Shown in pieces: positions 25,252 to 33,948 of a stretch of DNA of 63,488 nucleotides. The stretch spans positions 1 through 63,488 of the forward strand of contig NZ_ATUT01000012.1 of the NCBI RefSeq assembly GCF_000420345.1. Direction: 5' to 3'. Every line of letters begins with the position of its first letter. Within the stretch, counting starts at the first letter, position 1. Below the pieces are notes generated by a model that was not told the origin of the DNA, did no database searches, and worked only from the letters and a program-made list of their open reading frames with translations. Source of the stretch: Faecalicoccus pleomorphus DSM 20574 (GTDB lineage: Bacteria; Bacillota_I; Bacilli_A; Erysipelotrichales; Erysipelotrichaceae). The translations under genes and the position numbers were made by a program.

Positions 25252-26092
25252 ATGTTTCAGGAAGCAGGGCTTTAAAGATATCCTGATCTTTTCGATGATA
25301 AGCTAAATAGAAAGTGGTCGAGGCATCATGGTCTACGATAGGAATTTCCAGGCGCTTTTCTTGTCTGGGATATATGTTCCAGCTGATATTGGTGGTAAAA
25401 GCAGGCAAAGAAGAACTTGCCAAAAGCACACTGAGATCTTGCATTTGATCTTGCACGATAAAACGAGAATGAGAAAGTTTTTCATTGACAACATCTTTCC
25501 AGATTCCCAACGAACCATGTAGAAGAAATGTTTCTCCATCGATCTCCTGAAAGGAGATTTTTTCTTTTTGGGAGGCCGGATGAGCAGGCATCACCGATAA
25601 ATACAAATGTTCGGTAAATATTTTGGAGGAGATAATATTCGGATCTTTTACAGGGGCGGATACAATGGCCAATTGGCATTTGTTCTGTTTTAAGGCTCCG
25701 ATGATTTTTCCTTCAGAATTTGTTAAATGGGATTGTACAGAATATGTAGAAAAAAGCAAAGCTAAGCGCTGTTGAAGATAAATCATGGGGGCTGGCGCAC
25801 AGCTTTCTAGAAAAATGGTGTGCTTACTTTGTTCCAAATGTGTGACCTGATCGATCATTTCCTGTTCTAATTGAAGGATGCGTTTTGCGTATTCGCTGGC
25901 TAATAGACCGTTTTCATTGATTTCGATACGATTGGCGTGATGATCAAAAAGAGCAAATCCAAATAGTTGTTCCAGCTTCTTCATTGAGCGTGTTAGCGCC
26001 GGTTGTGTGATATGCAAGGCATCAGCAGCGGCCAAAAGTGTTTTGTGTTTGGCAACAGCTACTAGCTGTTCCAGTAGATACATCTCAATCAT
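25250..26092 (-). CDS. LysR-family transcriptional regulator
   Basis: This 280-residue LysR regulator has the N-terminal HTH (LLEQLVAVAKHKTLLAAADALHITQPALTRSMKKLEQLFG) and a periplasmic-binding-like effector domain. I chose the start at 26092 because AGGAGAACG precedes it, whereas an upstream in-frame ATG at 26143 lacks a ribosome site. It diverges from two aldo/keto reductases across a 133-base AT-rich spacer. LysR genes usually control the divergent target, so those reductases are the likely regulon. Confidence 0.88.
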   Translation of the reverse strand: MIEMYLLEQLVAVAKHKTLLAAADALHITQPALTRSMKKLEQLFGFALFDHHANRIEINENGLLASEYAKRILQLEQEMIDQVTHLEQSKHTIFLESCAPAPMIYLQQRLALLFSTYSVQSHLTNSEGKIIGALKQNKCQLAIVSAPVKDPNIISSKIFTEHLYLSVMPAHPASQKEKISFQEIDGETFLLHGSLGIWKDVVNEKLSHSRFIVQDQMQDLSVLLASSSLPAFTTNISWNIYPRQEKRLEIPIVDHDASTTFYLAYHRKDQDIFKALLPET

Positions 26093-26225
26093 AATCGTTC
26101 TCCTAGTATTACTTATAATTATAGCAGAATGTTTAAAAAGCATTATATTTTTTAGATAATTTCAATTATATTTTGATTGTATTCAATATAAAGCATGCAT
26201 ACAAGTTATATAAGGAGGTTGTATT

Positions 26226-27077
26226 ATGCAGTATGTGACATTGAATAATGGCGATAAAATGCCGTTAGAAGGTTTTGGTGTTTTTCAAATTACGGATCCT
26301 CTTGAATGCGAAAAGGTCGTGTTACAGGCACTTGAAAACGGATATCGTTTGATAGATACCGCAGCTGCTTATTTTAATGAACAGGCGGTTGGTCAAGCAA
26401 TTCGTAAATCACAAATAGCACGACAAGAAATATTTGTGACCACGAAGCTTTGGATACAGGATTATGGTTATGAAAATGCGAAAAAAGCCATTGATACATG
26501 TCTTGAAAATCTAGGCCTGGAGTATATTGATCTTATCCTCCTGCATCAGGCATTCGGTGATTATTATGGTGCGTATAGAGCTTTAGAAGATGCTTATAAA
26601 GAAGGGAAAGTCAAAGCAATTGGTGTTGCCAATTTTTATCCAGATCGTTTAGTGGATCTTTGTATGAATATGGAAATAACACCGGCTGTTAATCAAATTG
26701 AATGCCATCCGTTCTTCCAGCGCGAAGAAGATATAAAAATTGCACAGGAATACGGTGTTCAAATTGAAGCGTGGGGCCCTTTTGCCGAAGGAGGTCATAA
26801 TATATTCCGGCATCCGGTTTTGATAGAAATCGGTGAAAAATATGGAAAAAGTGCAGCACAGGTTGTCTTACGATGGAATATACAACGAGGAGTAATTGTT
26901 ATTCCGAAATCGGTGCATGAAAATCGAATCCGAGAAAATATAGACATTTGGGATTTTGAATTATCTGAAAGAGATATGAACGAGATTCGACAGTTAAATA
27001 TCGGAAAAACGGAAATCATCGATCATTATTCGATTCCGGTGGTAAAAATGTTAAATACACATAAAATTCATGAATAA
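26226..27077 (+). CDS. Aldo/keto reductase
   Basis: This 283-residue TIM-barrel NAD(P)H-dependent reductase reduces aldehydes or ketones. Catalytic signatures are the Asp of RLIDTAAAYFNEQAVGQAI, the Tyr in the same stretch, the Lys of VTTKLWIQDYG and the His of LILLHQAFGDYYGAYRALED. The cofactor site IPKSVHENRIRENIDIWDFELSERDM is also present. It is closely related to the next gene, so the pair probably arose by duplication. AGGAGG precedes the ATG. Confidence 0.92.
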   Translation: MQYVTLNNGDKMPLEGFGVFQITDPLECEKVVLQALENGYRLIDTAAAYFNEQAVGQAIRKSQIARQEIFVTTKLWIQDYGYENAKKAIDTCLENLGLEYIDLILLHQAFGDYYGAYRALEDAYKEGKVKAIGVANFYPDRLVDLCMNMEITPAVNQIECHPFFQREEDIKIAQEYGVQIEAWGPFAEGGHNIFRHPVLIEIGEKYGKSAAQVVLRWNIQRGVIVIPKSVHENRIRENIDIWDFELSERDMNEIRQLNIGKTEIIDHYSIPVVKMLNTHKIHE

Positions 27078-27091
27078 AGAGGAGGGGCAGT

Positions 27092-27943
27092 ATGCCAAGC
27101 ATAACTTTAAATGATGGAACTAAGATTCCTGCGATTGGATTTGGAGTTTTTATGGTTCCGGGAGATGGAACAGCTTATGAAATGGTGAAAGAGGCATTGC
27201 GGGCAGGCTATCGTCATATCGATACGGCAGCGGCTTATTTTAATGAAGAAGATGTAGGAAAAGCAATTCGTGATAGTGGAATCGATCGAAAAGACATTTT
27301 TGTGACCAGTAAATTGTGGCTGCAAGATCATGGCTATGAAAACGCAAAGAAAGGTATCGATCGCTCTTTAAGAAAATTGGGACTGGATTATATCGATTTA
27401 TATTTAATTCATCAACCGTATGGAGATGTGATTGAAACGTGGCATGCTATGGAGGAAGCAAAAAAAGAAGGAAAACTTCGCTCCATCGGTGTCAGCAACA
27501 TGACACCAAAAATCTGGAATCAGTTTGTACCGCAGTTTGAAATAAAGCCGGCTGTCAATCAGGTGGAATTTAACCCTTTCTTCCAACAAAGAGAATTAAG
27601 AGCCTTGATGGAAAAAGACAATGTCAGACTAGAGGCCTGGTATCCATTAGGGCATGGAAATAAAGACTTGTTGACACATCCTGTTTTTGAAAATTTAGCG
27701 CAAAAGTATCATAAAAATCCAGGTCAGATCATTTTGCGTTTTGAGTTGCAGGAAGGCGCGATTGTATTACCAAAATCAACCAATATAAGTCGTATCCAGA
27801 GCAATCTGAATCTCTTTGATTTTGAACTCACTGCAGAAGAAATGCAAAGTATTCGTGCTTTAGATACGAAAAAAGGCTCGCATGATCCAGATGCCCCCGG
27901 TGTAGCACAAGCTTTATTGAATGCTTTTAAAATTGAAGACTGA
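27092..27943 (+). CDS. Aldo/keto reductase, paralogue of the previous gene
   Basis: This 283-residue enzyme has the same length as the neighbour. It carries HIDTAAAYFNEEDVGKAI (catalytic Asp, Tyr), VTSKLWLQDHG (Lys), IDLYLIHQPYGDVIETWHAMEE (His) and LPKSTNISRIQSNLNLFDFELTAEEM (cofactor binding). It starts 15 bases after the first reductase behind AGAGGAGGGGC. The exact carbonyl substrate cannot be called. Confidence 0.93.
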   Translation: MPSITLNDGTKIPAIGFGVFMVPGDGTAYEMVKEALRAGYRHIDTAAAYFNEEDVGKAIRDSGIDRKDIFVTSKLWLQDHGYENAKKGIDRSLRKLGLDYIDLYLIHQPYGDVIETWHAMEEAKKEGKLRSIGVSNMTPKIWNQFVPQFEIKPAVNQVEFNPFFQQRELRALMEKDNVRLEAWYPLGHGNKDLLTHPVFENLAQKYHKNPGQIILRFELQEGAIVLPKSTNISRIQSNLNLFDFELTAEEMQSIRALDTKKGSHDPDAPGVAQALLNAFKIED

Positions 27944-27974
27944 TAAAAAGATGAAATAAAAAAGAAAAAAAGTC

Positions 27975-28005
27975 TTGACCTAAAGTTAACTTTAAGTAGT
28001 ACTTT
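27975..28005 (+). promoter_or_regulatory. MerR-type promoter for the flavodoxin operon
   Basis: TTGACC (27975-27980) and TACTTT (28000-28005) are separated by 19 bases, longer than the normal 17. The spacer is filled by a near-perfect palindrome, ACCTAAAGTTAACTTTAAGT (27978-27997). This is the layout of MerR-family activator promoters and resembles AdhR-type aldehyde-response sites. No MerR gene is in the window, so the regulator would be encoded elsewhere. Confidence 0.75.
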
Positions 28006-28045
28006 ATATTTGAATTAATACGACGATAGAAAAGGTGGGGTAATA

Positions 28046-28522
28046 ATGTCAAAATGCTTAGTTGTATATTTTAGTGCCAGCGGTAACACAAGAGAGGTTT
28101 CAAAACGATTGGCAGAAAAAATGGAAGAGTCACTTTTTGAAATACAGCCACAACAATCATATTCAAGAGCGGATTTAAACTGGAACGACTCTGAAAGCAG
28201 AAGTTCTTTGGAGATGAAAGATCCAAATAGCCGTCCTGCCATTAAAAACCAAGTTCAAAACATGGATCAATACGATGTGATTTTTATCGGTTTCCCAATT
28301 TGGTGGTATAGAGAGCCATCTATTATTGATACCTTTATGGAAAGCTATGATTTCAGTGGCAAGACGATCGTTCCATTTGCGACATCTGGAGGAAGCGGTA
28401 TGGGAAATTCTTCACAGAATCTACAGAAATTAGCACCGAATGCCGATGTAAAAGAAGGAAAACGTTTTGGATCTCGTGTATCAGGAACAGAACTTGCGAA
28501 GTGGGCAGCAGCCTATCTTTAA
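28046..28522 (+). CDS. Flavodoxin-like protein
   Basis: This 158-residue protein has the FMN phosphate loop SASGNTREVSKRLAEK near the N-terminus and the isoalloxazine-binding patterns FIGFPIWWYREPSIIDTFMES and PFATSGGSGMGNSSQNL. It likely shuttles electrons and may serve the Fe-S reductase next to it. The Trp-Tyr pair after the first loop is typical of the short flavodoxin_4 group. The gene lies 16 bases before the Fe-S aldo/keto reductase. Confidence 0.9.
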   Translation: MSKCLVVYFSASGNTREVSKRLAEKMEESLFEIQPQQSYSRADLNWNDSESRSSLEMKDPNSRPAIKNQVQNMDQYDVIFIGFPIWWYREPSIIDTFMESYDFSGKTIVPFATSGGSGMGNSSQNLQKLAPNADVKEGKRFGSRVSGTELAKWAAAYL

Positions 28523-28538
28523 TAAGCTGGTGAATTGA

Positions 28539-29633
28539 ATGGAATATAGAATCAATCAACGAACAAAAGATAAAATCAGTATGATAGGCCTCGGAACCGG
28601 GCCACTGTTTGAAGCAGGTGAAGAAGAAGCTATGCAGCTTTTAGAAACGGCTTATCAAAAAGGAATCAATTATGTGGATTTGGCAACGGCCGGAGGCAAG
28701 ACATTCTCTTATCTTGGGAAAGCTTATTCTTCTGTTCGAGATCAAATGTTGTATCAAATTCATTTTGGCGCCGATTATAAAACTGGCGAATATAGCTGGA
28801 CTACCAATTTAGATACAGTGAAAGAACAAATTGATTGGCAGTTAAAAGAATTAAAGACAAATTACATTGATTACGGATTCATTCATTGTTTAGATGAGCA
28901 GTCGGATTGGATCGCATATCAAAGAAACGGTGTTTTGGACTATTTGTTGAAGATGAAAAAACAAGGAGTTGTTCATCATATCGGACTCTCTTCGCATACA
29001 CCAAAACTCGCAAAAGAGATTATTGAAACCGGTTTAGTGGATCAGCTGATGTTTTCTATCAATCCGGGTTATGATATGCAGTATGGTGAATTTGCCAACG
29101 GCAGTACATCGGAAAGAATGGAGTTATATCGGCTTTGTGAGGCCAAGGGAATCGGAATTTCCGTGATGAAGCCTTTTTCGGCCGGACAGCTTTTAAATGC
29201 CAAAACTTCACCGTTTAAAAAAGAACTTTCAATTTATCAATGCATCCAATATGCGTTGGATAAACCGGGTGTTTTAACAGTTCTTCCGGGCATAGGAAAC
29301 ATCAAAGATTTAGAAGAAATCTTACACTTCTTTGATGTGGATCCTTCATTTAGAGATTATTCGATTTTAGGAGAGCTAAGCCCGGAAAAGACAACAGGAA
29401 CTTGTGTGTATTGTAATCATTGTCAACCTTGTCCGGCAGGATTAAATATTGGCTTGATCAATAAATATTACGATCTGGCAAAGATTGGCGATCCAATGGC
29501 AAAAGAGCATTATTTAAATCTTGATAAGAAGGCAAGTGACTGTATCGCATGTGGACATTGTGATCAAAGATGTCCTTTTCATGTGAAACAAAGTCAACGT
29601 ATGAAAGAGATTGCCTCTTATTTTAATGAGTAA
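28539..29633 (+). CDS. Aldo/keto reductase with C-terminal 4Fe-4S domain
   Basis: This 364-residue protein has an N-terminal aldo/keto reductase barrel (ISMIGLGTGPLFEAGEEEAMQLLETAYQKGINYVDLATAGGKTF and GISVMKPFSAGQLL). The last 80 residues hold two ferredoxin-like Cys sets: CVYCNHCQPCPAGLNI and CIACGHCDQRCPF. The combination matches YdhR/YqkF-like oxidoreductases that couple NAD(P)H chemistry to Fe-S electron transfer. It is in line with the flavodoxin and DUF362 genes, so all three probably act together. Confidence 0.9.
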   Translation: MEYRINQRTKDKISMIGLGTGPLFEAGEEEAMQLLETAYQKGINYVDLATAGGKTFSYLGKAYSSVRDQMLYQIHFGADYKTGEYSWTTNLDTVKEQIDWQLKELKTNYIDYGFIHCLDEQSDWIAYQRNGVLDYLLKMKKQGVVHHIGLSSHTPKLAKEIIETGLVDQLMFSINPGYDMQYGEFANGSTSERMELYRLCEAKGIGISVMKPFSAGQLLNAKTSPFKKELSIYQCIQYALDKPGVLTVLPGIGNIKDLEEILHFFDVDPSFRDYSILGELSPEKTTGTCVYCNHCQPCPAGLNIGLINKYYDLAKIGDPMAKEHYLNLDKKASDCIACGHCDQRCPFHVKQSQRMKEIASYFNE

Positions 29634-29648
29634 TGAAAGGAGAAGGAT

Positions 29649-30539
29649 ATGAAGTCAAAAGTATATTTCACCAAAGAAATCACACCGGAAAAAGTCGTGG
29701 AAATGTATCATGCCTTAGGAAAAGAACTTCCCGGCAAAGTGGCGGTCAAGGTGCATTCCGGTGAAAAAGGAAATCAAAACTTTTTACACCCTGAATTCTG
29801 GAAGCCGATGGTTGAAGAAGTGCATGGAACGATTGTTGAATGTAATACGGCCTATGGTGATGCATCGGGTGGTGTCAGAGATCATACCGAATCGCATTTG
29901 AAGCTATTGGAAGAACACGGGTGGAACAAATATTTTGATGTAGATTTGATGGATGCCCAGGGGCCGGATGTAGTATGGAGCATTCCTAATGGAAAAGTAT
30001 TAAAAGAAAATAAAGTCGGGAAAAACATTGAGAACTATGATTCGATGTTAGTGCTTGCCCATTTTAAGGGACATCCTATGGGTGGTTATGGCGGAGCTTT
30101 AAAACAATTATCCATTGGTTGCGCATCTCGTGCCGGAAAAGCTTTGATTCATTCCGCAGGCAAAACCGAAGATCGCTTTGAAACGTGGAATCAACATGCC
30201 GACAGCATAGCTTTCCCGGAAGCTATGGCGGATGCTGCCAGCAGTGTAGTCAATCATTTTAAAGACAACATTCTTTACATCAATGTGATGAAAAATCTAT
30301 CCGTAGATTGTGATTGTTGTGCTGTGGCCGAAGATCCATGCATGAAAGATATCGGGATTTTAGCTTCGGATGATCCTGTGGCCATCGATCAAGCCTGTAT
30401 TGACTTGGTTATAAATTCAAAGGATCCTGGTAAAGAGCATTTCATGGAACGAGTTAACAGTCGCAATGGAATCCATACGATCGAGGCTGCAGCTGATCTT
30501 GGTATAGGCTCTAGGAAATATGAGCTGATTGAGCTATAA
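29649..30539 (+). CDS. DUF362-domain protein
   Basis: This 296-residue protein matches the DUF362 pattern, with VAVKVHSGEKGNQNFLHPEFWKPMVEE, DASGGVRDHTESH, LAHFKGHPMGGYGGALKQLSIGCASRAGK and CDCCAVAEDPCMKDIGILASDDPVAIDQACIDL. The CDCC cluster may bind a metal or Fe-S centre, although a separate ferredoxin domain is missing. DUF362 proteins often accompany Fe-S oxidoreductases, but their reaction is unresolved. It is the last gene of the redox operon. Confidence 0.85.
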   Translation: MKSKVYFTKEITPEKVVEMYHALGKELPGKVAVKVHSGEKGNQNFLHPEFWKPMVEEVHGTIVECNTAYGDASGGVRDHTESHLKLLEEHGWNKYFDVDLMDAQGPDVVWSIPNGKVLKENKVGKNIENYDSMLVLAHFKGHPMGGYGGALKQLSIGCASRAGKALIHSAGKTEDRFETWNQHADSIAFPEAMADAASSVVNHFKDNILYINVMKNLSVDCDCCAVAEDPCMKDIGILASDDPVAIDQACIDLVINSKDPGKEHFMERVNSRNGIHTIEAAADLGIGSRKYELIEL

Positions 30540-30553
30540 TTTTTAAGACTTGC

Positions 30554-30582
30554 TTGAAATTGAAGTTGTATCATGGTATGAT
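30554..30582 (+). promoter_or_regulatory. rpmE promoter
   Basis: TTGAAA (30554-30559), a 17-base spacer and TATGAT (30577-30582) preceded by TGG give an almost ideal extended promoter. Confidence 0.8.
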
Positions 30583-30596
30583 GCCTACGCACTTAC

Positions 30597-30637
30597 TTTA
30601 AGCTCAAATGTAGCTTAAGGCGGAAGGAGGATACGAC
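30597..30637 (+). promoter_or_regulatory. Candidate L31 leader hairpin
   Basis: TTAAGCT (30598-30604) pairs perfectly with AGCTTAA (30612-30618) in the short leader, just upstream of AAGGAGG. This fits the protein-binding hairpin through which L31 represses its own synthesis in Firmicutes. I cannot verify a match to the known leader family. Confidence 0.55.
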
Positions 30638-30856
30638 ATGAAAAAGGGAATTCATCCGGAATACCATCGTGTTAAATGTATCTGTACATCTTGCGGCGCA
30701 GAATTTGAAACAGGAAGTACGATCAAAAAAGACGAATTGCGTGTAGATACTTGCAGTAACTGTCACCCATTCTTCACTGGTCGTCAGCGTTTCGCAGCTG
30801 CTCAGGGACGTATTGAGAAATTTAACAAGAAATATGGTCTGAAAAGCGGACAATAA
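30638..30856 (+). CDS. rpmE: 50S ribosomal protein L31, zinc-binding form
   Basis: This 72-residue L31 has the conserved ends [20 protein letters not shown] and [15 protein letters not shown]. The paired CxxC motifs (CTSC and CSNC) make it the zinc-containing type, as opposed to the zinc-free stress paralogue. It has its own promoter, leader and terminator. Confidence 0.96.
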   Translation: MKKGIHPEYHRVKCICTSCGAEFETGSTIKKDELRVDTCSNCHPFFTGRQRFAAAQGRIEKFNKKYGLKSGQ

Positions 30857-30868
30857 GTGATACAATAG

Positions 30869-30893
30869 AAACAGCGTTAAACGCTGTTTTTTT
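30869..30893 (+). terminator. rpmE terminator
   Basis: AAACAGCGT (30869-30877) and ACGCTGTTT (30881-30889) pair around a TAA loop and end in a T run to 30893. Confidence 0.88.
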
Positions 30894-30912
30894 CATATAC
30901 AGGAGAAATTAT

Positions 30913-32082
30913 ATGCATATCAAATCAAAACGAATGGAAGTTTTTAAGCCTTCTGTCTTTACAGGTTTAAAATATTTGAAACAAGACTATACAAAGAAAA
31001 CAGGAAAAGACACGATTGATTTTTCTATCGGTTCGCCCAATATTGCCCCAGAGCCATCGATCATGAAAGTCATGCAGGAATCTGTGATGGTGCCTGAAAA
31101 TTATAAGTATGCCATTACTGATCTTCCCCAGATGAAAGAGGCCATTCATGACTGGTATAAAAATCGTTATGATGTAGAATTAGAACAGAATGAAATGGTT
31201 TGCCTGCAAGGTTCGCAGGAAGCGTTGAGTACTTTGTTTTTGGCGACTTGTGATCAAGGTGATATTGTTTTAGTGCCAGATCCTTATTATCCTATTTTCA
31301 GTGATGGACCTAAGATTGCCGGTGCGACTGTGGAGTATATGCCTTTATTGGAAGAAAATGGATATTTGATTGATTTTGATGCGATTGATCCAGAAATAGC
31401 GCAAAAGGCAAAAATGATGATCGTATCGTATCCAAACAATCCTACTTGTGCAATTGCCCCGGATTCTTTCTATGAAGAACTGATCGCCTTTGCGAAAAAA
31501 TATGATATCATGATACTCCATGATAATGCGTATAGTGAACTTGTCTTTGATGGAAAGATCGGTAAAAGCTTTTTATCGTTTGAAGGTGCCAAAGAGATTG
31601 GTATTGAATTAAATTCATTCTCTAAAACATTTGGTATGGCTGGTGCCCGCTTAGGTGTTTGTGTGGGTAACAAAGATATTATCGAAGTTTACAGTACATT
31701 AAAATCCAATATGGATTATGGTATCTTTTTGCCGGTTCAATTTGCCGGTATTGAAGCGTTACGTCATGGTGGTCAAGGCATTCATTCTACATGCCAGGCT
31801 TATCAGGATCGAAGAGATGTGCTTGTCAAAGAATTTACCGAAGTCGGCTGGACCATTCCTAAAAGTCCGGCAACGATGTTTTCCTGGGCAAAAATCCCGG
31901 ATCATTATGAAGACTCCAAAGCCTTTGTATTAGACTTGTTGGAAAAAACCGGCATTGTCGTAACACCGGGTCAGGCTTTTGGTAAGCAGGGAGAACGCTA
32001 TGTCCGATTAGCTTTGGTGCAGGATGAAAGTGCCATCAAAGAAGCGGCCAGACGATTAAAAGAAACACATTTCTTTAAATAA
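30913..32082 (+). CDS. Class I/II PLP-dependent aminotransferase
   Basis: This 389-residue aminotransferase has the nucleotide-free fold type I signatures GSQEALSTLFLATCDQGD, YPNNPTCA (Asn in the pyridine contact) and NSFSKTFGMAGARLG, where the Lys forms the Schiff base with PLP. The pattern is close to LL-diaminopimelate/aspartate-type enzymes, but the amino acid substrate cannot be fixed. It starts behind CAGGAGAAA close to the rpmE terminator and is followed by a strong terminator, so it is monocistronic. Confidence 0.9.
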   Translation: MHIKSKRMEVFKPSVFTGLKYLKQDYTKKTGKDTIDFSIGSPNIAPEPSIMKVMQESVMVPENYKYAITDLPQMKEAIHDWYKNRYDVELEQNEMVCLQGSQEALSTLFLATCDQGDIVLVPDPYYPIFSDGPKIAGATVEYMPLLEENGYLIDFDAIDPEIAQKAKMMIVSYPNNPTCAIAPDSFYEELIAFAKKYDIMILHDNAYSELVFDGKIGKSFLSFEGAKEIGIELNSFSKTFGMAGARLGVCVGNKDIIEVYSTLKSNMDYGIFLPVQFAGIEALRHGGQGIHSTCQAYQDRRDVLVKEFTEVGWTIPKSPATMFSWAKIPDHYEDSKAFVLDLLEKTGIVVTPGQAFGKQGERYVRLALVQDESAIKEAARRLKETHFFK

Positions 32083-32093
32083 AGTAAAAGAAG

Positions 32094-32126
32094 TCATTCA
32101 AGAAAAAATTTCTTGAATGATTTTTT
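32094..32126 (+). terminator. Terminator after the aminotransferase gene
   Basis: TCATTCAAGAAA (32094-32105) pairs perfectly with TTTCTTGAATGA (32109-32120) and is followed by six T. Confidence 0.9.
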
Positions 32127-32150
32127 GTCTTTTTTGGACTTTTTTTCGTA

Positions 32151-33308
32151 ATGAATAGTATGCGATGTCCAAGATGTAAGAATGAAGATCCAAGATTATT
32201 TGGATATGACAATGGTGTTTATTATTGTCGAAGATGTATTTCTTTTTCCAGAGTGAATATAGGGGATTCCATTTTGCCTTGTACTTTATCTAAGAAGGTT
32301 TGGAAGGAAAAACCAAAACTAGATTATGAATTGACCGATGCACAAAAAGAGGCTTCTTCTAAGGCACTTTCGTATTTAAAACAAGGAAAGGATGTGTTTG
32401 TATATGCCGCAACCGGTGCCGGTAAGACGGAGATCACGTTTGAAAGTATTTGTTATTACCTGGCATTCGGAAAGAAAGTAGCCTTTGCGATCAGCCGCAG
32501 GCAGGTGGTTTTAGAAATCGCCCAACGTTTGCGCAAAGCCTTTAAAGGCTTATCTGTTGTAGAAGTGGCACAGGATTATACATCCATCACAGATGGAGAT
32601 TTGATTGTCTGTACGATGCATCAGTTATATCGTTACCCTTATGGATTTGATTTGTTGATATTGGATGAAGTGGATGCCTTTCCTTATGCCGGGAATCAAC
32701 TATTAGAACAGATCGTGCAGCTTTCCTGTAAAGGACAGAAAATGTATCTCAGTGCCACACCGTCAAAAGAAATACTACTTCAGATTCAACAAAAAAAGAT
32801 GGAAATGGTAGAGTTGTTTGTACGACCTCACGGACATCCTTTGATTATTCCCAAAGTGATCCAGGCAGCCCTATGGAGACAAGTTTTAATCCTTATTTGC
32901 TTTTGCAGGGGCTGTAAGAAAGAAAATAAACAAGTTTTAGTGTTTGTACCACGCCGCAATGATTGCCTTTGGATGACAATTTTACTGAACTTTTTTGTTA
33001 AGACGAAGGGAGTTCATTCCCAGACAGAAGATAAAGATCAGATTTTAGAAGATTACCGACAAAAGAAAATTGATGTTTTAGTGTGCACAACTTTGTTAGA
33101 AAGAGGAATTACAATCCCAAGTGTGCAGGTTGCGGTGTTTGAAGGACAACACGCAGTTTATACCGCGGCCAGTTTGATTCAGATTTTCGGCCGTATCGGA
33201 AGATCTATGAAAGATCCCTCCGGGAAAGGAATTTGCTTATGTCAATACGCCAGTTCATCCATACGAGAGTGTGTTCGTATTTTGAAGCAAATGAACGCTT
33301 CTGTCTGA
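32151..33308 (+). CDS. comFA: ComFA-like ATP-dependent DNA translocase
   Basis: This 385-residue late-competence helicase helps pull DNA into the cell. A zinc finger made of CPRC and CRRC opens the protein, followed by Walker A AATGAGKTE near residue 86, the box LDEVDAFPY and the helicase C-terminus with LLERGITIPSVQVAVFEG and IQIFGRIGRS. It overlaps comFC by 70 bases. Residues about 238-262 look unlike the family and may be out of frame. A neighbouring frame gives GSPMETSFNPYLLLQGL there. The ATG at 32151 has no obvious ribosome site. Confidence 0.88.
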   Translation: MNSMRCPRCKNEDPRLFGYDNGVYYCRRCISFSRVNIGDSILPCTLSKKVWKEKPKLDYELTDAQKEASSKALSYLKQGKDVFVYAATGAGKTEITFESICYYLAFGKKVAFAISRRQVVLEIAQRLRKAFKGLSVVEVAQDYTSITDGDLIVCTMHQLYRYPYGFDLLILDEVDAFPYAGNQLLEQIVQLSCKGQKMYLSATPSKEILLQIQQKKMEMVELFVRPHGHPLIIPKVIQAALWRQVLILICFCRGCKKENKQVLVFVPRRNDCLWMTILLNFFVKTKGVHSQTEDKDQILEDYRQKKIDVLVCTTLLERGITIPSVQVAVFEGQHAVYTAASLIQIFGRIGRSMKDPSGKGICLCQYASSSIRECVRILKQMNASV

Positions 33309-33925
33309 TTTGTAATGAGTCTTTAGACTCCATACAAAATGTAGATTTACTTTCTTATTGTCTTTGTAAAAGATGTCGCAAACAATTTCGAATGTGTAAG
33401 AAAATCTATAAAATCAATCAAGTGGAATGGCATGTATTGTATGAATATGATGATTTTTTAGAGCGCCTATTTTTCCGTTATAAAGAACAATGTGATCGTA
33501 TGTTGGCACCGGTCTTTTTAGAACCAATTCATCCGTATTTACATAAAATGAAAAAATACACGGTTTGTTCGCTTTGTTCCAGTGATCAAAAGCGTATGCA
33601 AAGAGGGTTTGATCCATTATCTGATATTTTTGGTTTTTATGATGTACCGATCGTATCTCCTTTATATAAAAAGAAAGAGCATAAACAAAGCAAGCTTTCT
33701 AAAGAAGAGCGAGAAAAGGTGAACGATGTGATTTTCAGAAAAGAACAATATACACTTGCCGATAAGCCAATTTTACTGGTTGATGATGTCTGTACGACCG
33801 GCTCCAGTTTACAAAGAGGAATTGAATTATTGTCTCCAAACAAAGTTTTTGTGATTGCCGCTCATCCGTTATGGCTTTCCAAACATCAAGAAATGATTGT
33901 AGAAAAAAAGAGCCTCTTTTGGTAG
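33239..33925 (+). CDS. comFC: ComFC-like phosphoribosyltransferase-domain competence protein
   Basis: This 228-residue protein has an N-terminal pair of zinc cysteines (CLICNESL and CKRCRKQF) and a C-terminal PRTase-like domain with ILLVDDVCTTGSSLQRGIELL, the PRPP-binding signature. ComFC is needed for transformation together with ComFA. I prefer the ATG at 33239, which follows GGGAAAGGA with eight bases spacing, over a TTG at 33233. The start lies 70 bases inside comFA. Confidence 0.88.
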   Translation: MSIRQFIHTRVCSYFEANERFCLICNESLDSIQNVDLLSYCLCKRCRKQFRMCKKIYKINQVEWHVLYEYDDFLERLFFRYKEQCDRMLAPVFLEPIHPYLHKMKKYTVCSLCSSDQKRMQRGFDPLSDIFGFYDVPIVSPLYKKKEHKQSKLSKEEREKVNDVIFRKEQYTLADKPILLVDDVCTTGSSLQRGIELLSPNKVFVIAAHPLWLSKHQEMIVEKKSLFW

Positions 33926-33948
33926 AATGAAGCAAAAGGGGAGTTGTT

